A stretch of 64,000 bases of DNA, taken from Ophiodon elongatus (taxonomy: Eukaryota > Chordata > Actinopteri > Perciformes > Hexagrammidae). The notes under the pieces were generated by a model, which was given only the letters and a program-made list of their open reading frames with translations, did no database searches and was not told where the DNA came from. The stretch covers positions 2,813,501 to 2,877,500 of the forward strand of contig JACSYO010000150.1 in the NCBI GenBank assembly GCA_016806645.1, written 5' to 3'. Positions 26,810-39,194 of the stretch are shown here, piece by piece; the first letter of the stretch is position 1; the number at the start of each line of letters is the position of its first letter. The position numbers and the translations under genes are program-made.

Positions 26810-26899
<90 letters not shown>
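26802..26899. repeat. (AC)n microsatellite beside the exon 3 donor
   Basis: About 48 AC units beginning 14 bases after the exon 3 splice donor. Confidence 0.95.
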
Positions 26900-26903
<4 letters not shown>

Positions 26904-27499
26904 GATGAAGTGATGGTTAAAACCCCAAATTCAAACAGCTTTTTTTTTGCTGGTTTCACACCATTTTATATCCAATTTATGACTCATATGGAAAACATTT
27001 TCCATCCAATTACTATTCCCTCGCCTAAAACCGATGCTGATGACACCAATGCAAGAATTTCAGTACATCTAAGTGCCCGATAAACCAAAACAATCTGTGA
27101 TACAATAGATTTGCTTGACTATGACACACCCACATGTTTGTGGTGATGCATTTGTTTTTAGAAATTTGACTAAATGTGTTTGAGTCAATTGAGTGACATA
27201 ATCTCTGTCCTATATGTTACTTCTTAAATATAACCCCAAAATCAACAGTAAAGGGATTGTTAGCCGAAAAAGCATCGAACAGACTTAGTTACTGAACGAA
27301 ACACCACTTTCATTGGACTTATATTCATGCTTTAACTAGGCATCTTTTATAAAAAATTTCTTGCCCATGAAAATGATCAAATTGGCTACACTCTGAATGA
27401 AATAGTTTTTACTTTTAGATTATGGAAAAAAGCAGAATGGTTCTACGAAAATCCTCAAAAGTCCAAAAACTCAAAATCTGTCTCCGTGGTGATATAATT

Positions 27500-27558
27500 G
27501 CTCGTACAAAGAGGATATTCTGCCGGCCTAAGCAGCAGAATATTCTCTTTGTACGAGC
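27500..27558. repeat. Inverted repeat, 24-bp arms with one mismatch, 11-base loop
   Basis: Left arm 27500-27523 begins GCTCGTACAAAGAGGATATT. The right arm 27535-27558 is its reverse complement apart from a single G/A difference. Pairing does not extend outside the arms. It could be a transposon relic, a cruciform, or a transcribed hairpin within intron 3. Confidence 0.85.
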
Positions 27559-27924
27559 AGATCTTTAACATTTCAATGTCTTGTATTGCACTTTATTAAT
27601 ATGCACCTACATCCCCTCCAGGTATTAAGAGCTTACATTGTCTTGTAATAGCCTTCAGTTTAATTTACTGTATTATAGTAACACTGGATTATTTTTCATT
27701 CATCTCAGCTTTCGTTCAGAGCGAACGAATTTAACTTTTGAATTAAGAAATATGACATTTTGTCTCATTCAAACAAAATGCGAATGAGTCATTAATACCT
27801 TAAACTTTATTTAATTAGTCACATACAATTCGTAGACAGCTCACCTATTGAAATACGGCCTCCGCATTTAACCCATTCGAAGTATTGGGAGCAATTTGAG
27901 GTTCAGTGTCTCGCTCAATAGCAC

Positions 27925-28022
27925 GGGGACGGGTGGACGGGTGGACAGGGGGACAGGTGGACGGGTGGACGGGTGGACAGGGGGACAGGTGGACGGGTGG
28001 ACGGGTGGACGGGTGGACGGGA
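27925..28022. repeat. Minisatellite with GGGTGGAC unit
   Basis: About a dozen 8-base units, GGGTGGAC with variants GGGGGACA and GGTGGACA, organised in a higher-order pattern of roughly 32 bases. G-rich on the + strand. Confidence 0.9.
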
Positions 28023-30462
28023 GGGGCCGGATGGAACCGCCCAACATTGTGATTAAAGCACCACAGGCTCTCTGCCCCCCTGAGCCACAGCAGCTCTTTT
28101 AACTAGTATCCAGTAGCGTAAGACCGGTCTGTTCACCTTCATGGAGTTGTACTTATTTGACTGAAATACCATAGTGACTTTTCACATGATTTAAGATTGA
28201 GATGGGCGAGCAGGATTAAGAAGAAAACCAGTTTCAGCCCCCTTGAATGCCACTGTTTTTTGTCTCACTTATCACTTCTGAGTACATACTTCTGAGTGCT
28301 CAGTTACATCTCATTGCCTTGTTTAATGTTTCAGCATCCCAAGCACGCCCTGCTGCTGTTGACTGCCCTTGCGTCACGATAAACCAAAATATGTCGTTAG
28401 TGGAGATCCAGTTTATGTGATAAGATGAACTCTGAATGCACCGGCAGACAGATCCACGGTCCACTTCCTTCTTTATTATATAACAGTCCTCTCAACTGCA
28501 GCTCCGCTTGTGAAAACAGATGAGCTTAACAGGGAAGAGAAGAACCTACCAAAGTATTGTCCCTGGGCCTTTCCCACATCCCCCCTGGAACATTTCTCTT
28601 CAAGCCTCGCAGAGCAGGAACTTCAGTCTTATGTCACTGTCTTCATAAGAGCTGCTTGGCAGTTCAGATATCTTGCTTTGAAGGACGAGAGGCTCAGTGA
28701 GAAAACGCGGTGACATTTGGAGCCAAATTTAAGTTTTTAAACTAACCAGCCACAGACCGAATTCATCTGCATTCAGCTGGTGATTATACTGGCTACATAA
28801 CACCATCAGTACCAGTTTTGTGTTACATAACTCATAAAAGCCAGATACCTAACCAGTCAATCTTCTCTGACTCAGTTTCTCCGTTTCTCCATGGTTCACA
28901 TCAATAATGCACCCAGAGCACATTTAGATTTGTTTAACTTGTTTCCCTATATCTCATCATTTCTGGCCTTCGTGCAAACTTGCATATGCACGTAGAGATT
29001 CATTTCTAGAATTGATTTACGTTGTGTCTCACAGTAGAAGCAATTTGATGGCTGTAAAAATGCCATAAAATGAATGAAATGATAAAAAAGTCATTAAATG
29101 GTTCGCATTTACTTAATAAAGGGAAGTAATCCCGAGAATCAATATGGAATTATTGTTGAGATTTAAAGATTGCAAGACAGGCCAGCTGGATCCTGGACTT
29201 ACTGTAAGTATCTACATATCATATATATAAAGTAATAGAAAGGTTGTTGGATTAGTGTTTTAACTAGGCCTCGAGGTTGTGAACCTCAAGAAATAATGTC
29301 GAACACAAGTCTTCAGTGACAAGTTAATCAGTAGAAACAGTTTCCTTTTCTAATTTCGTTTCTCAGTCTTCCATTGTGAAATAACACAAACTATATATTC
29401 TTGTAAAACATGTCAAGCCAAGTTTTTTTTTAACTATTGGAATGAATCTTCACCTCAGTTCCACTCAAGTGAACAGTGAAGCAGGTTGGTGGTTTGAGTG
29501 ACCCGGGGCCGCTCAACCATACGAGGTTATGTAATAAGTCTTTAATCCTCCCGGACCTCTGCTGGCGCATTAATGAGTGGTGCTGCCAGTCCAGAAGTTA
29601 TTCAGCCAGTGAAAAGGCCTTCATCTCCCCGGTTTGATTTGTGTGTCTGAGGTTTTAGAAGGAGCAGAGTGTTTTAAAATATGAAGTAAAAAGGTAATAT
29701 GTAAGGCGGAGATTGGAAATGCAAAGCACTTGAAGGCGTGTCGGACCAAAGCTGCGGCATCTGTGAAAGATTACAATCGCTAATAAAATGTGAACACGGG
29801 CAAACTGCTTTAGTAGATATGTTACAGTGTTAAAGAGGGCTGATAAATGTTTCAATTGAATCATTAATCAACAGTATGGACATTGTGATGTGAACAGGTA
29901 TTGTGCTTGTTTTATTTCTGTGCTCTGATTGTGACTCGCCGAATGCTGCTCTGCGTGTGCGCTAGTGTGTGGGGTTGTAAAATGGAAACATGTCCCTCGG
30001 GACATTTTGTTGCCTGGCTTGTTCACAGATGGGAAACCAGGGAGTGAACAGGAGTCGGGAGGAATCACCAAGAAGCCTTTTCCTAATCTGCAAGCCACGA
30101 CATTAACACTTAAACATCTCGAAGCATTGCCCGTCGTGTTTAAACCTCCATGGGTTCTTTGTGCGGGGCTTTAGATTTTTGATATCGTAATATGGCAAAA
30201 GTGATCTTTGTAGTTTCTTTGTTCTAAATTACAGTAATGTCAATTTCTGAACTTATAAGAATTTTCTATTTTTTGCCTTTACCCACTTAGTCATTATATC
30301 CACATTACTGAAACTTATTTATTGGAATAATCGCAATATCGAGGTGCTCGGTCAAAATTATCCTGATATTTGCCCAGACCTACTTCTGTAGTAGTCATCA
30401 TGACAAATAATTACTCTGAATGCGACGGGATAAGTGAAAAGTGGTTGGGAATGGAGAAGAAA

Positions 30463-30770
30463 TGAATCACCTCAAAATCAAAATCAAAAATACACCTTTT
30501 TCCTCTAACCTGCAGTGCAATCAATCCTCATTGTTTTGGTGTGAGCTGCCTAGTTTTGGGGATATCGACCGCAGAGATGTCTGTCCTCTCTTGAATATAA
30601 TGGGACTTTATTGCACTCGGCTCGTGGTGCTCAAATCACCAAAAAGATTAATTTGAAGAACTCAACAGCAATGTCTATTTCCAGAAATCATGATGTGGTT
30701 ACTCGACATAATCCGCAGACCTTGTTGTTGTGAGCAGTTTCATGTCGGAACTATGGTTGAAAGAAAATAG
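30463..30770 (+). repeat. Truncated copy of the MITE found at 42694-43223
   Basis: Shares with the element at 42694 the order TTTTTCCTCT..., TGTTTTGGTGTGAG, GGATATCGACC, AGAGATGTCTG and GAAATCATGA. It also shares GAAAGAAAATAG at its end. It lacks the right terminal part and has diverged substantially. Confidence 0.7.
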
Positions 30771-32455
30771 TTTGTCGGAGAGAAAGTATGCAGACAAAGC
30801 GCTCTTTTTTTTTTCTCATTCTAGTGCAAAACCATGAATTCCTCCGAGGCTAGAATGTCCGAAAGTGTGCTTCCTTATCCCCATTTGTACGATTCATCAC
30901 ATCTTGCTCCGGAACAGGCACAAATACTTTTTCCTTTAGACATGTTCAGACAGCTCTACATACAAACTAGCTTGTTTGAAGCACACTCGGCCGCTTTAGG
31001 CTCCATTGGTCAAGCGTCTTCTTCTGGAGCCAACGGGGAAATGTACACAAACAGGTCGATCAGCATTCTCACACTGCGGTAGATTTTCTCCATCGTTACA
31101 TAAATCATTTGTCAGGACTAAAGCAAGCCAAGAACAGCAACGAGTTAATGGAACATCCACTTGATTTAAATTTGTGCAAATCCGAGCTGTACTTGTTATT
31201 GTAGCTACCAGCAGAAGTTATTGTTAACTTCAGAAAGCACGTGAAAGCATTGCGGGAGACTCATGTGACAACACAGTACATAGTATGAACATAACATTAT
31301 ACAAGATGAACAGACCCATTATTATGTAAAGGAGGAAAAACATGATGATAGTAATAAAAAATGGCATTAAACTGGCTAAAGCCTCGACAGGACTTGCTGA
31401 TGCAATTGGTTTGTTCTTTTATCACTCAGAGTAGTGGTAACTCATGTGGTCATGCCTCTGTTGGTTTCATACTGACGGGGGAGAGCACAGATCCTTCTAT
31501 TAGCTGGGGTTCAAATTCAAGTTTGCATTTCTAGACCGAATAAGTTACCGGTTTATCTTCAGTTTTCTATTACATCAACACGTCAGCCAGTTATTTATTT
31601 TAGTCCAGATGATTTTTCATTAGGTCCAAAGCTCAGAAATATCACATGACCACACTGTATTTACCCGGTATTTCCATTCAGGTAGTTACCGGTTGTTGTT
31701 ATCACAAGAACTAGACAAATGGAGTGACGTGCGTGCGTTTAGTCCCTATTTCTATGGTCTGACCTGCACCTGGACTCAGCTATTTACTACATTTACATCC
31801 ACACAAACTCATGCAGCAAGCACAATCACACAGAAATGTTGCAGAGACCAAAGTGCTTAATTTATTAGTTTCTCAATGCACTTTAATCCATTAGCAGATA
31901 AGGAGTTTTTACAAGAGAACATTATTATAGAAAATGTACCAGCTCTAATTACAGAACAAGCTGGAATGTCCACCAGATAAATCACTTACAAGACAACTGA
32001 ACTTTCAATGCCTGGCTACAACGAAGCCCTCTTTTTAGAGATTAAAGCATAAATGCAAGTCGCTTGTTAATGAAGTAGGGTTGTGATTAAGTCATCTTCA
32101 CAGCAATGATGTTCATCTCAAGTCATTCGGTTTTGACTAAAATATTGGCAGGTTGTGCAAAGGACTGAAATAACCTTTTAAAAACAAATTAAATTTGAAT
32201 CAGCGGTATCTGACCAGCAGAGAAGCATTTATGAGAAAATTATGTAATAAGATTTCCAAAAACAAACAAACACTACTTCATAACTTTCATTTTAATATTT
32301 CACTGTTTGTCTCTCCTGGCTTGTGCACGAGGTTAGGTGGTTTAATAACAAGGAGATTGGCTCAATAAACAAACCCAGAAAATTTTAAATCTAAAAATGA
32401 TATAATGTCTTTAACCTATGTAATAATTACTGTGTCATGTGTTATGTGTCATCAG

Positions 32456-32668
32456 GTCTTCTGGACCTGGAGGGGCTCTTCCTTGTTAATGGCAACGCAG
32501 AGCGTGTGGATTGGCTGCGGCAGCGTTATGACAGTGGCGAGGAGGTGGAGCTGGACAAGGAGGCGGACCTGGCGTCAGCTGTCAGTCTGCTCCGACTCTT
32601 CCTGCAGGAGCTTCCTGAGCCGGTTATCCCAACGGCGATACAGGGACACATTCTACAGCTACACCAAG
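32456..32668 (+). CDS. fam13b: fam13b exon 4: RhoGAP core (residues 56-127)
   Basis: Acceptor TCATCAG before 32456, donor CCAAG/GTGTGT after 32668, phases 1 and 1, 213 bp. Encodes the loop that normally holds the arginine finger, here GLFLVNGNAERV, with Leu65 where active RhoGAPs have Arg (human FAM13B, as I recall, has Gln). It also encodes RQRYDSGEEVELDKEADL and the LLRLFLQELPEPVIP helix, with Arg102 and Gln106 in place of the classical Lys and Arg. The fold is clearly RhoGAP, but catalysis on Rho GTPases is doubtful. Being phase-symmetric, the exon could be skipped in frame, though that would destroy the fold. Confidence 0.95.
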
Positions 32669-34024
32669 GTGTGTGACGGGGACGGCTTCTCCCACTTCTC
32701 AGGCCATTTCTCCACCCACTCAGTCACCCCACCCTCTTTTTATCCATTTTGAACCCATCAACTGATCTTTTTTGGGGGGGCTTTATTTTGAGGTTGGTTC
32801 ATGACGTATTTTTGCTTTTTTTTGCTACCCTTTTGAACTTTTTCCTTTTTCCTGAATCTCAGTGTGGAGCGTGCCGGTCTGGCGAAAAGCACTGCTTAGT
32901 GCCTAAGCTGACCTGATATCAAGGCACAAAAAGAGAAAGTACAAAACACACACTATTGTCTCCCATTTGTGGATTTTCATCCTAGTTTGCGTTAATATTA
33001 TCACTGGGGCCATGCAGACTGTAGTTATCTGAGCTGTGAGCACACAGTGCAAGGCTAAGTAATGAAGTAGAAACTGCTTTCATAACACTAGGAGGTAACA
33101 AGTACTGCAAGTACCAAAATGGTGTGTTTTGTCTATCTTAAAACGGTACTGCACACATGTACATTGAAAATAGTACATGTGTGCGTATTGTATGAAGATA
33201 GACTTCAGAAAATGTGAACCTACCCTCTAATGGCAAAGGTTGTGTTGATATTCCCCTCTTATATTATATTTCATATTATTTGCTGTTTTAAAGAATAATT
33301 TTAAGGTTCATGACCTAATTAACATCCAGGTTTACTCCTTATCATACATCTTTTAGGATATTTACCAAAGTCAGACCAATCCAGGCACCAAGTCAAGAGG
33401 GGGAGTAATGCGTGGTTAATGGAAAATAAATTGTTGCTTCCACAAATCTCCCACTTCCACATTTGCTCTGTTTCTGTCCCTCCTCTTTGCCCTGTCCTCT
33501 GTTTTTATCACAGATAATCTATTCTAATCCTATTTACATGATGATGGTTTTTCCTGTGGCTTTCATGCAGATTACAGCAGTGGGGGAGTTTGCAGGGACT
33601 CTCCATGTCGTTAATTTCTCATTCTTTTATATACTATAATGGCATCACGATACCACTACGTTTTCCACCCTAATGCCATGTCCTGTTTCACCTAATTTCA
33701 CCTCTCGCAGAGGACTGTACATCGATCTTATCTGTGTCTGCTATGTTTTCTTTAGTGACAAATGTTTCAGGTCAACCGTGCAGGAACACGAAGGAATTGA
33801 TAACCCATAATTCATTTCACAGTAACTCCAAATACAGTAATGAAAAGGAGCGCTGTGTACCGTTGTATCAAGCATGTTATTATAATGGGGATGATGAATA
33901 TAAACAGCCTTTTTCAGTAAACGTAATTAGAGTAAGTAAGATGCGTTGACTTCAGTGAAGCATATAAAAATGTTATTATTCACATGTAATCATAACCGGT
34001 ATTCTTCTCTTCAACAACCTACAG
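32669..34024 (+). other. fam13b: fam13b intron 4 (1.4 kb)
   Basis: GTGTGT start and CAACCTACAG end. Contains a long hairpin at 33131-33203 and no exon. Confidence 0.8.
33131..33203 (+). other. 73-nt imperfect hairpin, precursor-microRNA-like shape
   Basis: Outer arms GTCTATCTT (33131-33139) and AAGATAGAC (33195-33203) pair perfectly. Inner arms GCACACATGTAC (33151-33162) and GTACATGTGTGC (33173-33184) also pair perfectly around a 10-base loop. The segments between them pair mostly, with wobbles, if one T is bulged. About 30 pairs in one stem is within the size range of animal precursor microRNAs. I do not recognise either arm as a known microRNA. A repeat origin is equally possible. Confidence 0.35.
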
Positions 34025-34202
34025 ATTACAGCAATGAAGAGGATCTCTGTAGAAACCTGAAGTACCTGCTGCAGCAGCTTCCCCAGCTGAACTACGGCCT
34101 GCTGCGCTTCCTGTGCCGCTTCCTGGCCAGCGTGGCTTCCCTTCAGCAGGAGAGCTGGAACATCGGGACGCTGGCCGCTGTCTTCGGACCGGACATCTTC
34201 CA
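34025..34202 (+). CDS. fam13b: fam13b exon 5: RhoGAP C-terminal half (residues 127-186)
   Basis: Acceptor CAACCTACAG before 34025, donor TTCCA/GTAAGA after 34202, phases 1 and 2, 178 bp. Encodes DYSNEEDLCRNLKYLLQQL, then NYGLLRFLCRFLASVAS, the hydrophobic helices typical of the domain. It ends with LAAVFGPDIFH. The classical RhoGAP motif here is FGPN; this protein has Asp183 instead of Asn, the same change I recall in human FAM13B. Codon choice is GC-rich, as in the other exons and unlike the surrounding introns. Confidence 0.95.
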
Positions 34203-34434
34203 GTAAGATGGGTTTTTAATAGTTGTCGTTTAAATAATCACAATCATTTTTGCCTTTGCAAAAATAGTTTGAGCTGTCAGCTGCTGTGAGCTAAGGACGA
34301 CCAAGTGGATGCGTTGCACTCACACACAGAGGCACTTACACATGCATGTATTCAGTTATTGTAATTATTTAACATCCTATGGGAAGCAGTGTACAACCAA
34401 TACAACACACTCTTCTCTCGTCTTGTGTTTGCAG
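34203..34434 (+). other. fam13b: fam13b intron 5 (232 bp)
   Basis: Shortest intron in the gene here; GTAAGA start, TGTTTGCAG end. Nothing else seen in it. Confidence 0.9.
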
Positions 34435-34579
34435 TCTGTCAACGGAAGGAGAGGACCTTCGGGACCAGGAGTCTGTCAGCAGAGTCCTGGCGGAGCTGTT
34501 GGACAACCAAGAGGGCCTGTTTGACTCCGAGGAAGATGACGTCTCCACCACCAACGACTACAGCTCCATCAATGAACAG
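34435..34579 (+). CDS. fam13b: fam13b exon 6: end of RhoGAP domain and start of acidic linker (residues 186-234)
   Basis: Acceptor TTTGCAG before 34435, donor GAACAG/GTACTG after 34579, phases 2 and 0, 145 bp. Encodes LSTEGEDLRDQESVSRVL, the last helix of the RhoGAP domain, then LLDNQEGLFDSEEDD, where the acidic linker starts, and NDYSSINEQ. The last part aligns with the human FAM13B segment ending SSITEQ. The acidic stretch is probably unstructured. Confidence 0.93.
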
Positions 34580-37500
34580 GTACTGCCCATCCCCTTTGTT
34601 TCCAACTTCTTCATCTTCACTAGCCATCACTCGGTTAATCTCCTGAACACTATGTCAGAATCCACTTGTATATGTGGTAATATAAAAAATAGTAAAAATG
34701 GCACACGGTCTCATATTTATGCTTAGTGATACCTCCAAATGTGTCAGTATGTGAATAGCAAAGAGGGTCTAAATGTTGTTTAAACTGTCACAGAGAGTTT
34801 TTTTTATTCAGCTTATTCCTTATTTTAGTCTTCGGCCTACACATCTCCTCTTCTTCTGACTTCCCCTCATATATATATAAAGTATGTTTGATCTATTTTT
34901 GCTCAGCCCTCCCTCCACCCACAGGAGTCTTTTCTTCCCCCTTCTATAGTCAGTGTATAGATCTACTGTTTGCATGATTCATTCAAACATTAAATTGCAT
35001 TTTGCAAATAAAAACAATGTACAATAAACATTGCAATCGAGAACAAAGCTTGGACTACACATTGTTGCAAGGCTCTTTGCATAAAAGACAAGTTATTAAT
35101 AAATGAATTCACTGTCAACATCCCTGAAGTAATATTCCAATTACAAAACACATCAAACATCCTTTTTGTCTCCTCTAGTTCTTTTTTTCTTCCTCTTTAA
35201 CGTCACTGAGACAGCTGAACGTGGCCTTTAACTCGGCCAGGGTCAGGGGTGAAATTCTTTCCGGGTTGTCGCACAGAGAGAAGCGGACACACCCCCTCTA
35301 TATGAAAAGTGAACAACTAAAATGTTGGTATGCCATCAAACTCAACAGCAAACTCACGCTTGCTTTGAGGAGAAAGACAAAGCTGTAATAACATATTTAC
35401 CTCTGGAAGATGTCCAATCCTTCATCATGGCATACATTGAATATTCGTGCCATAACATTGGAAAACCTGGAATAACGTGGAGAGATCAATATGTTTTTTT
35501 ATAGTTTTTAAATGGATGTGAATTCATGGAAAAGTCAGCATTGCTATGATTTGATAAATACATTCGGCTGGGAGTTTATACTGCTTGATTTATGAGAGAA
35601 CTTCTATATTGTATGCACAGTATTATTGTTTATCGACTTTCAGTGGATGTACTGTCATCCATTTAAACGATCCCAAACAAAATGAGATGCAAGAAGTTAC
35701 CCCAGAGATACTGGTTTGTAAATCTTAATGCGACCAGGCTACATTAAGAAACACATTGAGATTAAATTACTTCATCCTATTGAGAAACAAACAAACCTCT
35801 TACAGGGAAACAAACCACAGTGAGAACTATTAGTTAGCTGCAGTAGTTGTGAGTATCACTTCCTCTAGCTGTTGCAGCAACAGTACACAGTATTACTGAA
35901 CAGAAAGTTCTTCGTTCAACAAAAGACTTTTCAGAAGAATCTAGAAGAGCCACACCCACACACACAAACACACACACCCACGCACACACACACACACCCA
36001 CAGAGCATTGAATGCATGCTGAGGTGTTTCAAGTGTTCAGTGTCGAGATCAGAGTGCGGATGTGGTTTAATGGGTGAGCTGTTCGACTGTGTTGAACTAT
36101 ATACCATTCTGTGTCTCACGTCTGCATTGAACACGGAGAAACGTGACTGGCAGACTAAACAAACTCCGAGGCATTTCCCCTGTTGCCCAGCAACACAGCA
36201 TGACTGCTGGGCCAGCAGCACGAAGAATAACATAGGTAACATTTTACTTTACAGTGGCCTGATTACATTGTGTTATTGTATGATTACATGCACACGGAGA
36301 CAATAATTACCCTTGATCGTTATCTCATGTTGCCATTTATAAGGACAATCTCAACACTGCAGGGGCTCTGGAAAGATCATATTTACATGTTGTTGTTAAA
36401 GGCTACAAACAGTCACTGTGATAGAAACAGCAACTACAGTATCTACAGTAAGTCACCTTTTCAGTTACACTCAACTGCCTGCTTTAGTTTTTTGTTTCCT
36501 TCAGTGTTTCCCTCCTTTTTTTTTCTTTTTTTATTTGTTGCAGTTTCTCTATTTTAATGTATTCGTAACTCACTGTCGCGGGAAACTTATTTCTAATTTA
36601 GCCTGCATTGTAATCTAGACGCCTTGGAGTCGTCATCTGTCATATCCTTCCTTTATTCAAGAAAACAAACTTACTGGCTTGCGAGAGAAAGATAATTAGA
36701 TTGAGATTAGATCAACAGCAGAAAAAAAGAAGAAGAAATGTCTTTCATGCAACAAATTCAGTTTCTTTATCTTTGTTGTTGTTGTTTTTTTTATTGCATG
36801 GCGCGTCAGATGAATGATAATAAAGAGTACAACATTACCAATAGACCAAATTGTGAGAAAGAGCAGAAGAACGGGCAGCAGGGACGGTGAGAAAAAAAAA
36901 AATCTGTAAAGACAAATCATCTGTGCGCTGATCCCTGTGTCTTATGTAACACAGAGGGCACAGAAGTGGGCGGTTTAGAGAGGTAGAGGGAGAAAAAGTG
37001 GCCAGGAAGATGGGGGAGAAATGGCGAGAGTGCAGTGAGAGAAAAGGATGAAAGAAACGGAGGGAGGGAGAGAGCGATGGCGAGGGAGGGGAAAGACAAG
37101 AAAAGAAGCTGGAAATGATGTAACCATGCAGCTCACACCTCCAGTCCCTGCACTACACTGGGGATGGATCTCTGTGCGAACAAACCCTCATGAAGGGGAT
37201 TATATACAACGCACACACACACGCACACACACACACCTGCTTTCACACAGGAGACACACATGCTTCCAGACTAATCAGAAAGCTCAAAGCACCTCACAGA
37301 GGTTAGTTTGAACCATTCGAATAAACTACAGAGATAAAGGACAATGCTGAATTCAAGAAACTGAGAGACATTGTAAGAGATTGGAGGGTAGAAGCACATG
37401 AAACATGGAAGGGAGTGAGACAGACAAAGACAGTTTGTCGTGTCATGGCGTGTTTGGGCATAACTTTGAAACTCAATGAGGCTGGCGTGGATCGAACAAT

Positions 37501-38884
37501 GAGAAGTGCCCAACTGGATTTGGGCTTGTTTGCTGGCAAAAATGGGAATCCTTTTGAATTATTGTTTTAGGTAAGAGCGAGGCTGTGCCGAGGCTTGTTG
37601 CTATGATGATACCGGTGGGTGTGTTTGTTTTGAAGAAGCTTTTTTGTGACAGAGTATCTGGACAATGTAGGGAGGAATAAGTGTAATCACAGCTCATTCA
37701 CTTATTTGTTTTAAATAACAATTTAAAATGTCATCATGTCTGTGCGGTCAATACAGAAATAGCCCGTGGCATTTTTATCTGGCTGGAGACTCTGTTTTGA
37801 TTCCTCATCCCACGAGGCAGAAAACTAGTGATCGACCACAACCTCATTGAAACCTCTCGCAATAGAAAGAAAGATGCTCTTTTCTGACTCATACCTTTTG
37901 GAAATTGATCAACGAGGCAGAACCAGTGTGTAGTGAAATATGGAAATTAAGCAAGATGTCTCGTTTCAATAAGCTTGTGTTTTTGGGGCGTCTGTTGCTG
38001 TGGGCTTGATTTTAATTTGGCCTCTGAATCTCATCCCTCAATGTGCCAAGTCTTTCTTATGTAGAAGTCACAAAGGTCATCTCACTAGTTCTGATTTTAG
38101 AGAAACTCCCACACAAGTCTGAACTCTTCAAGCACGTTGTATTAACATAAACGCCACGTAAGCACGAAGTAAATAATTCTCAGAGATATTAAATGCATGT
38201 TGTGTAAATAAATACACACCTCCCTCTAGTTTCAATTCCCACTCATGCTGCATGAATAATACTGTGAATATCCAGCAAAACGCTTTAAATGCTGCATGTG
38301 TGCAATTGAGAATTAAAGTCACAACTTCTTGTTATTCTATTCTTGTTAATAAAATTCCGATTACTAAAATAGGCAGCACAATTCTCTAAATAAATAATTA
38401 AACAGAAATTTAAAAGATGATTAATTGTGAGAATGGGGCTACTAGTGTCTTGTGCTCACAACGGCAATTAATTAAGACTATAACAGCAAAAATTAGTTTT
38501 AAAGTCCACCAGTGATGCAGCGTGCTCCATGCAAACTCAAAGATACCGTCATGTCTGAATTAAGCCGTAACAGATAAAAGAAGCCAGCAATGTTAATGTA
38601 CAATATGCTTGAAGAGGACTTAAGTGGGAACTTCATCCGGCCCGCTGAGTGTTGGACAGTCTGCTTTCTGTCCACTTAATCAGTCTCTTAACGATGGCCT
38701 TAATTTTCCAGGTCTGTTAGTGTAACCTTAGCATACATCAGGATTTGTCCTCTTGCTTCGCCTCTGCCAACTTCGTCAAGTGCTTCTGGAGCTGAGCCAT
38801 ATGTGAGATGCCACAGTGATTGTACAGCTGTACCCCGGACTATGGGTATTAATTGGAGCCGGGTGAATGTTACCGGCGCGGGGG

Positions 38885-39194
38885 CGCTGGAGCCAATCCC
38901 AACTGACATTGGGGCGAAGGCAGGGTTCACCCTGGACAGGTAGCCAGTTCATCGCAGGGCTCATATAGAGACAGACAACCATTCAAACCTACGGGCAATT
39001 TTAGAGTCTCCAATTAACCAAAGCTGCATGTCTTTGGACTGTGGGAGGAAGCCGGAGAACCCAGAGGGAACCCACGCTGCCACGGGGAGAACGTGCAAAC
39101 TCCACACAGAAGGACCGCCCAGGATCGGGGATCGAACCCGGGCCCGTCTTGCTGTGAGGTGACAGTGCTAGCCACTGCACCACCGTGCAGCCCA
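38885..39194 (-). mobile_element. tRNA-derived SINE, minus strand
   Basis: Read on the minus strand, it starts GGGCTGCACGGTGGTGCAGT near 39194. It shows a polymerase III A box (TGGTGCAGTGG, about 39182-39172) and a B box (GGTTCGATCCC, 39138-39128). The conserved body with TGTGTGGAGTTTGCACGTTC and TTCCTCCCACAGTCCAAAGA follows. It ends around CCAATGTCAGTTGGGATTGG. This layout is that of a widespread fish SINE, but the family name is uncertain. It has no coding capacity of its own; open frames in it are incidental. Confidence 0.85.

Larger units (their letters stand above)
26788..32455 (+). other. fam13b: fam13b intron 3 (5.7 kb)
   Basis: Starts GTGAGT and ends TGTCATCAG. Holds a long (AC)n array, an 8-bp-unit minisatellite, a 24-bp-arm hairpin, a MITE-related fragment (30463-30770) and an open frame of 82 codons after it. 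No supported exon. Confidence 0.75.
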
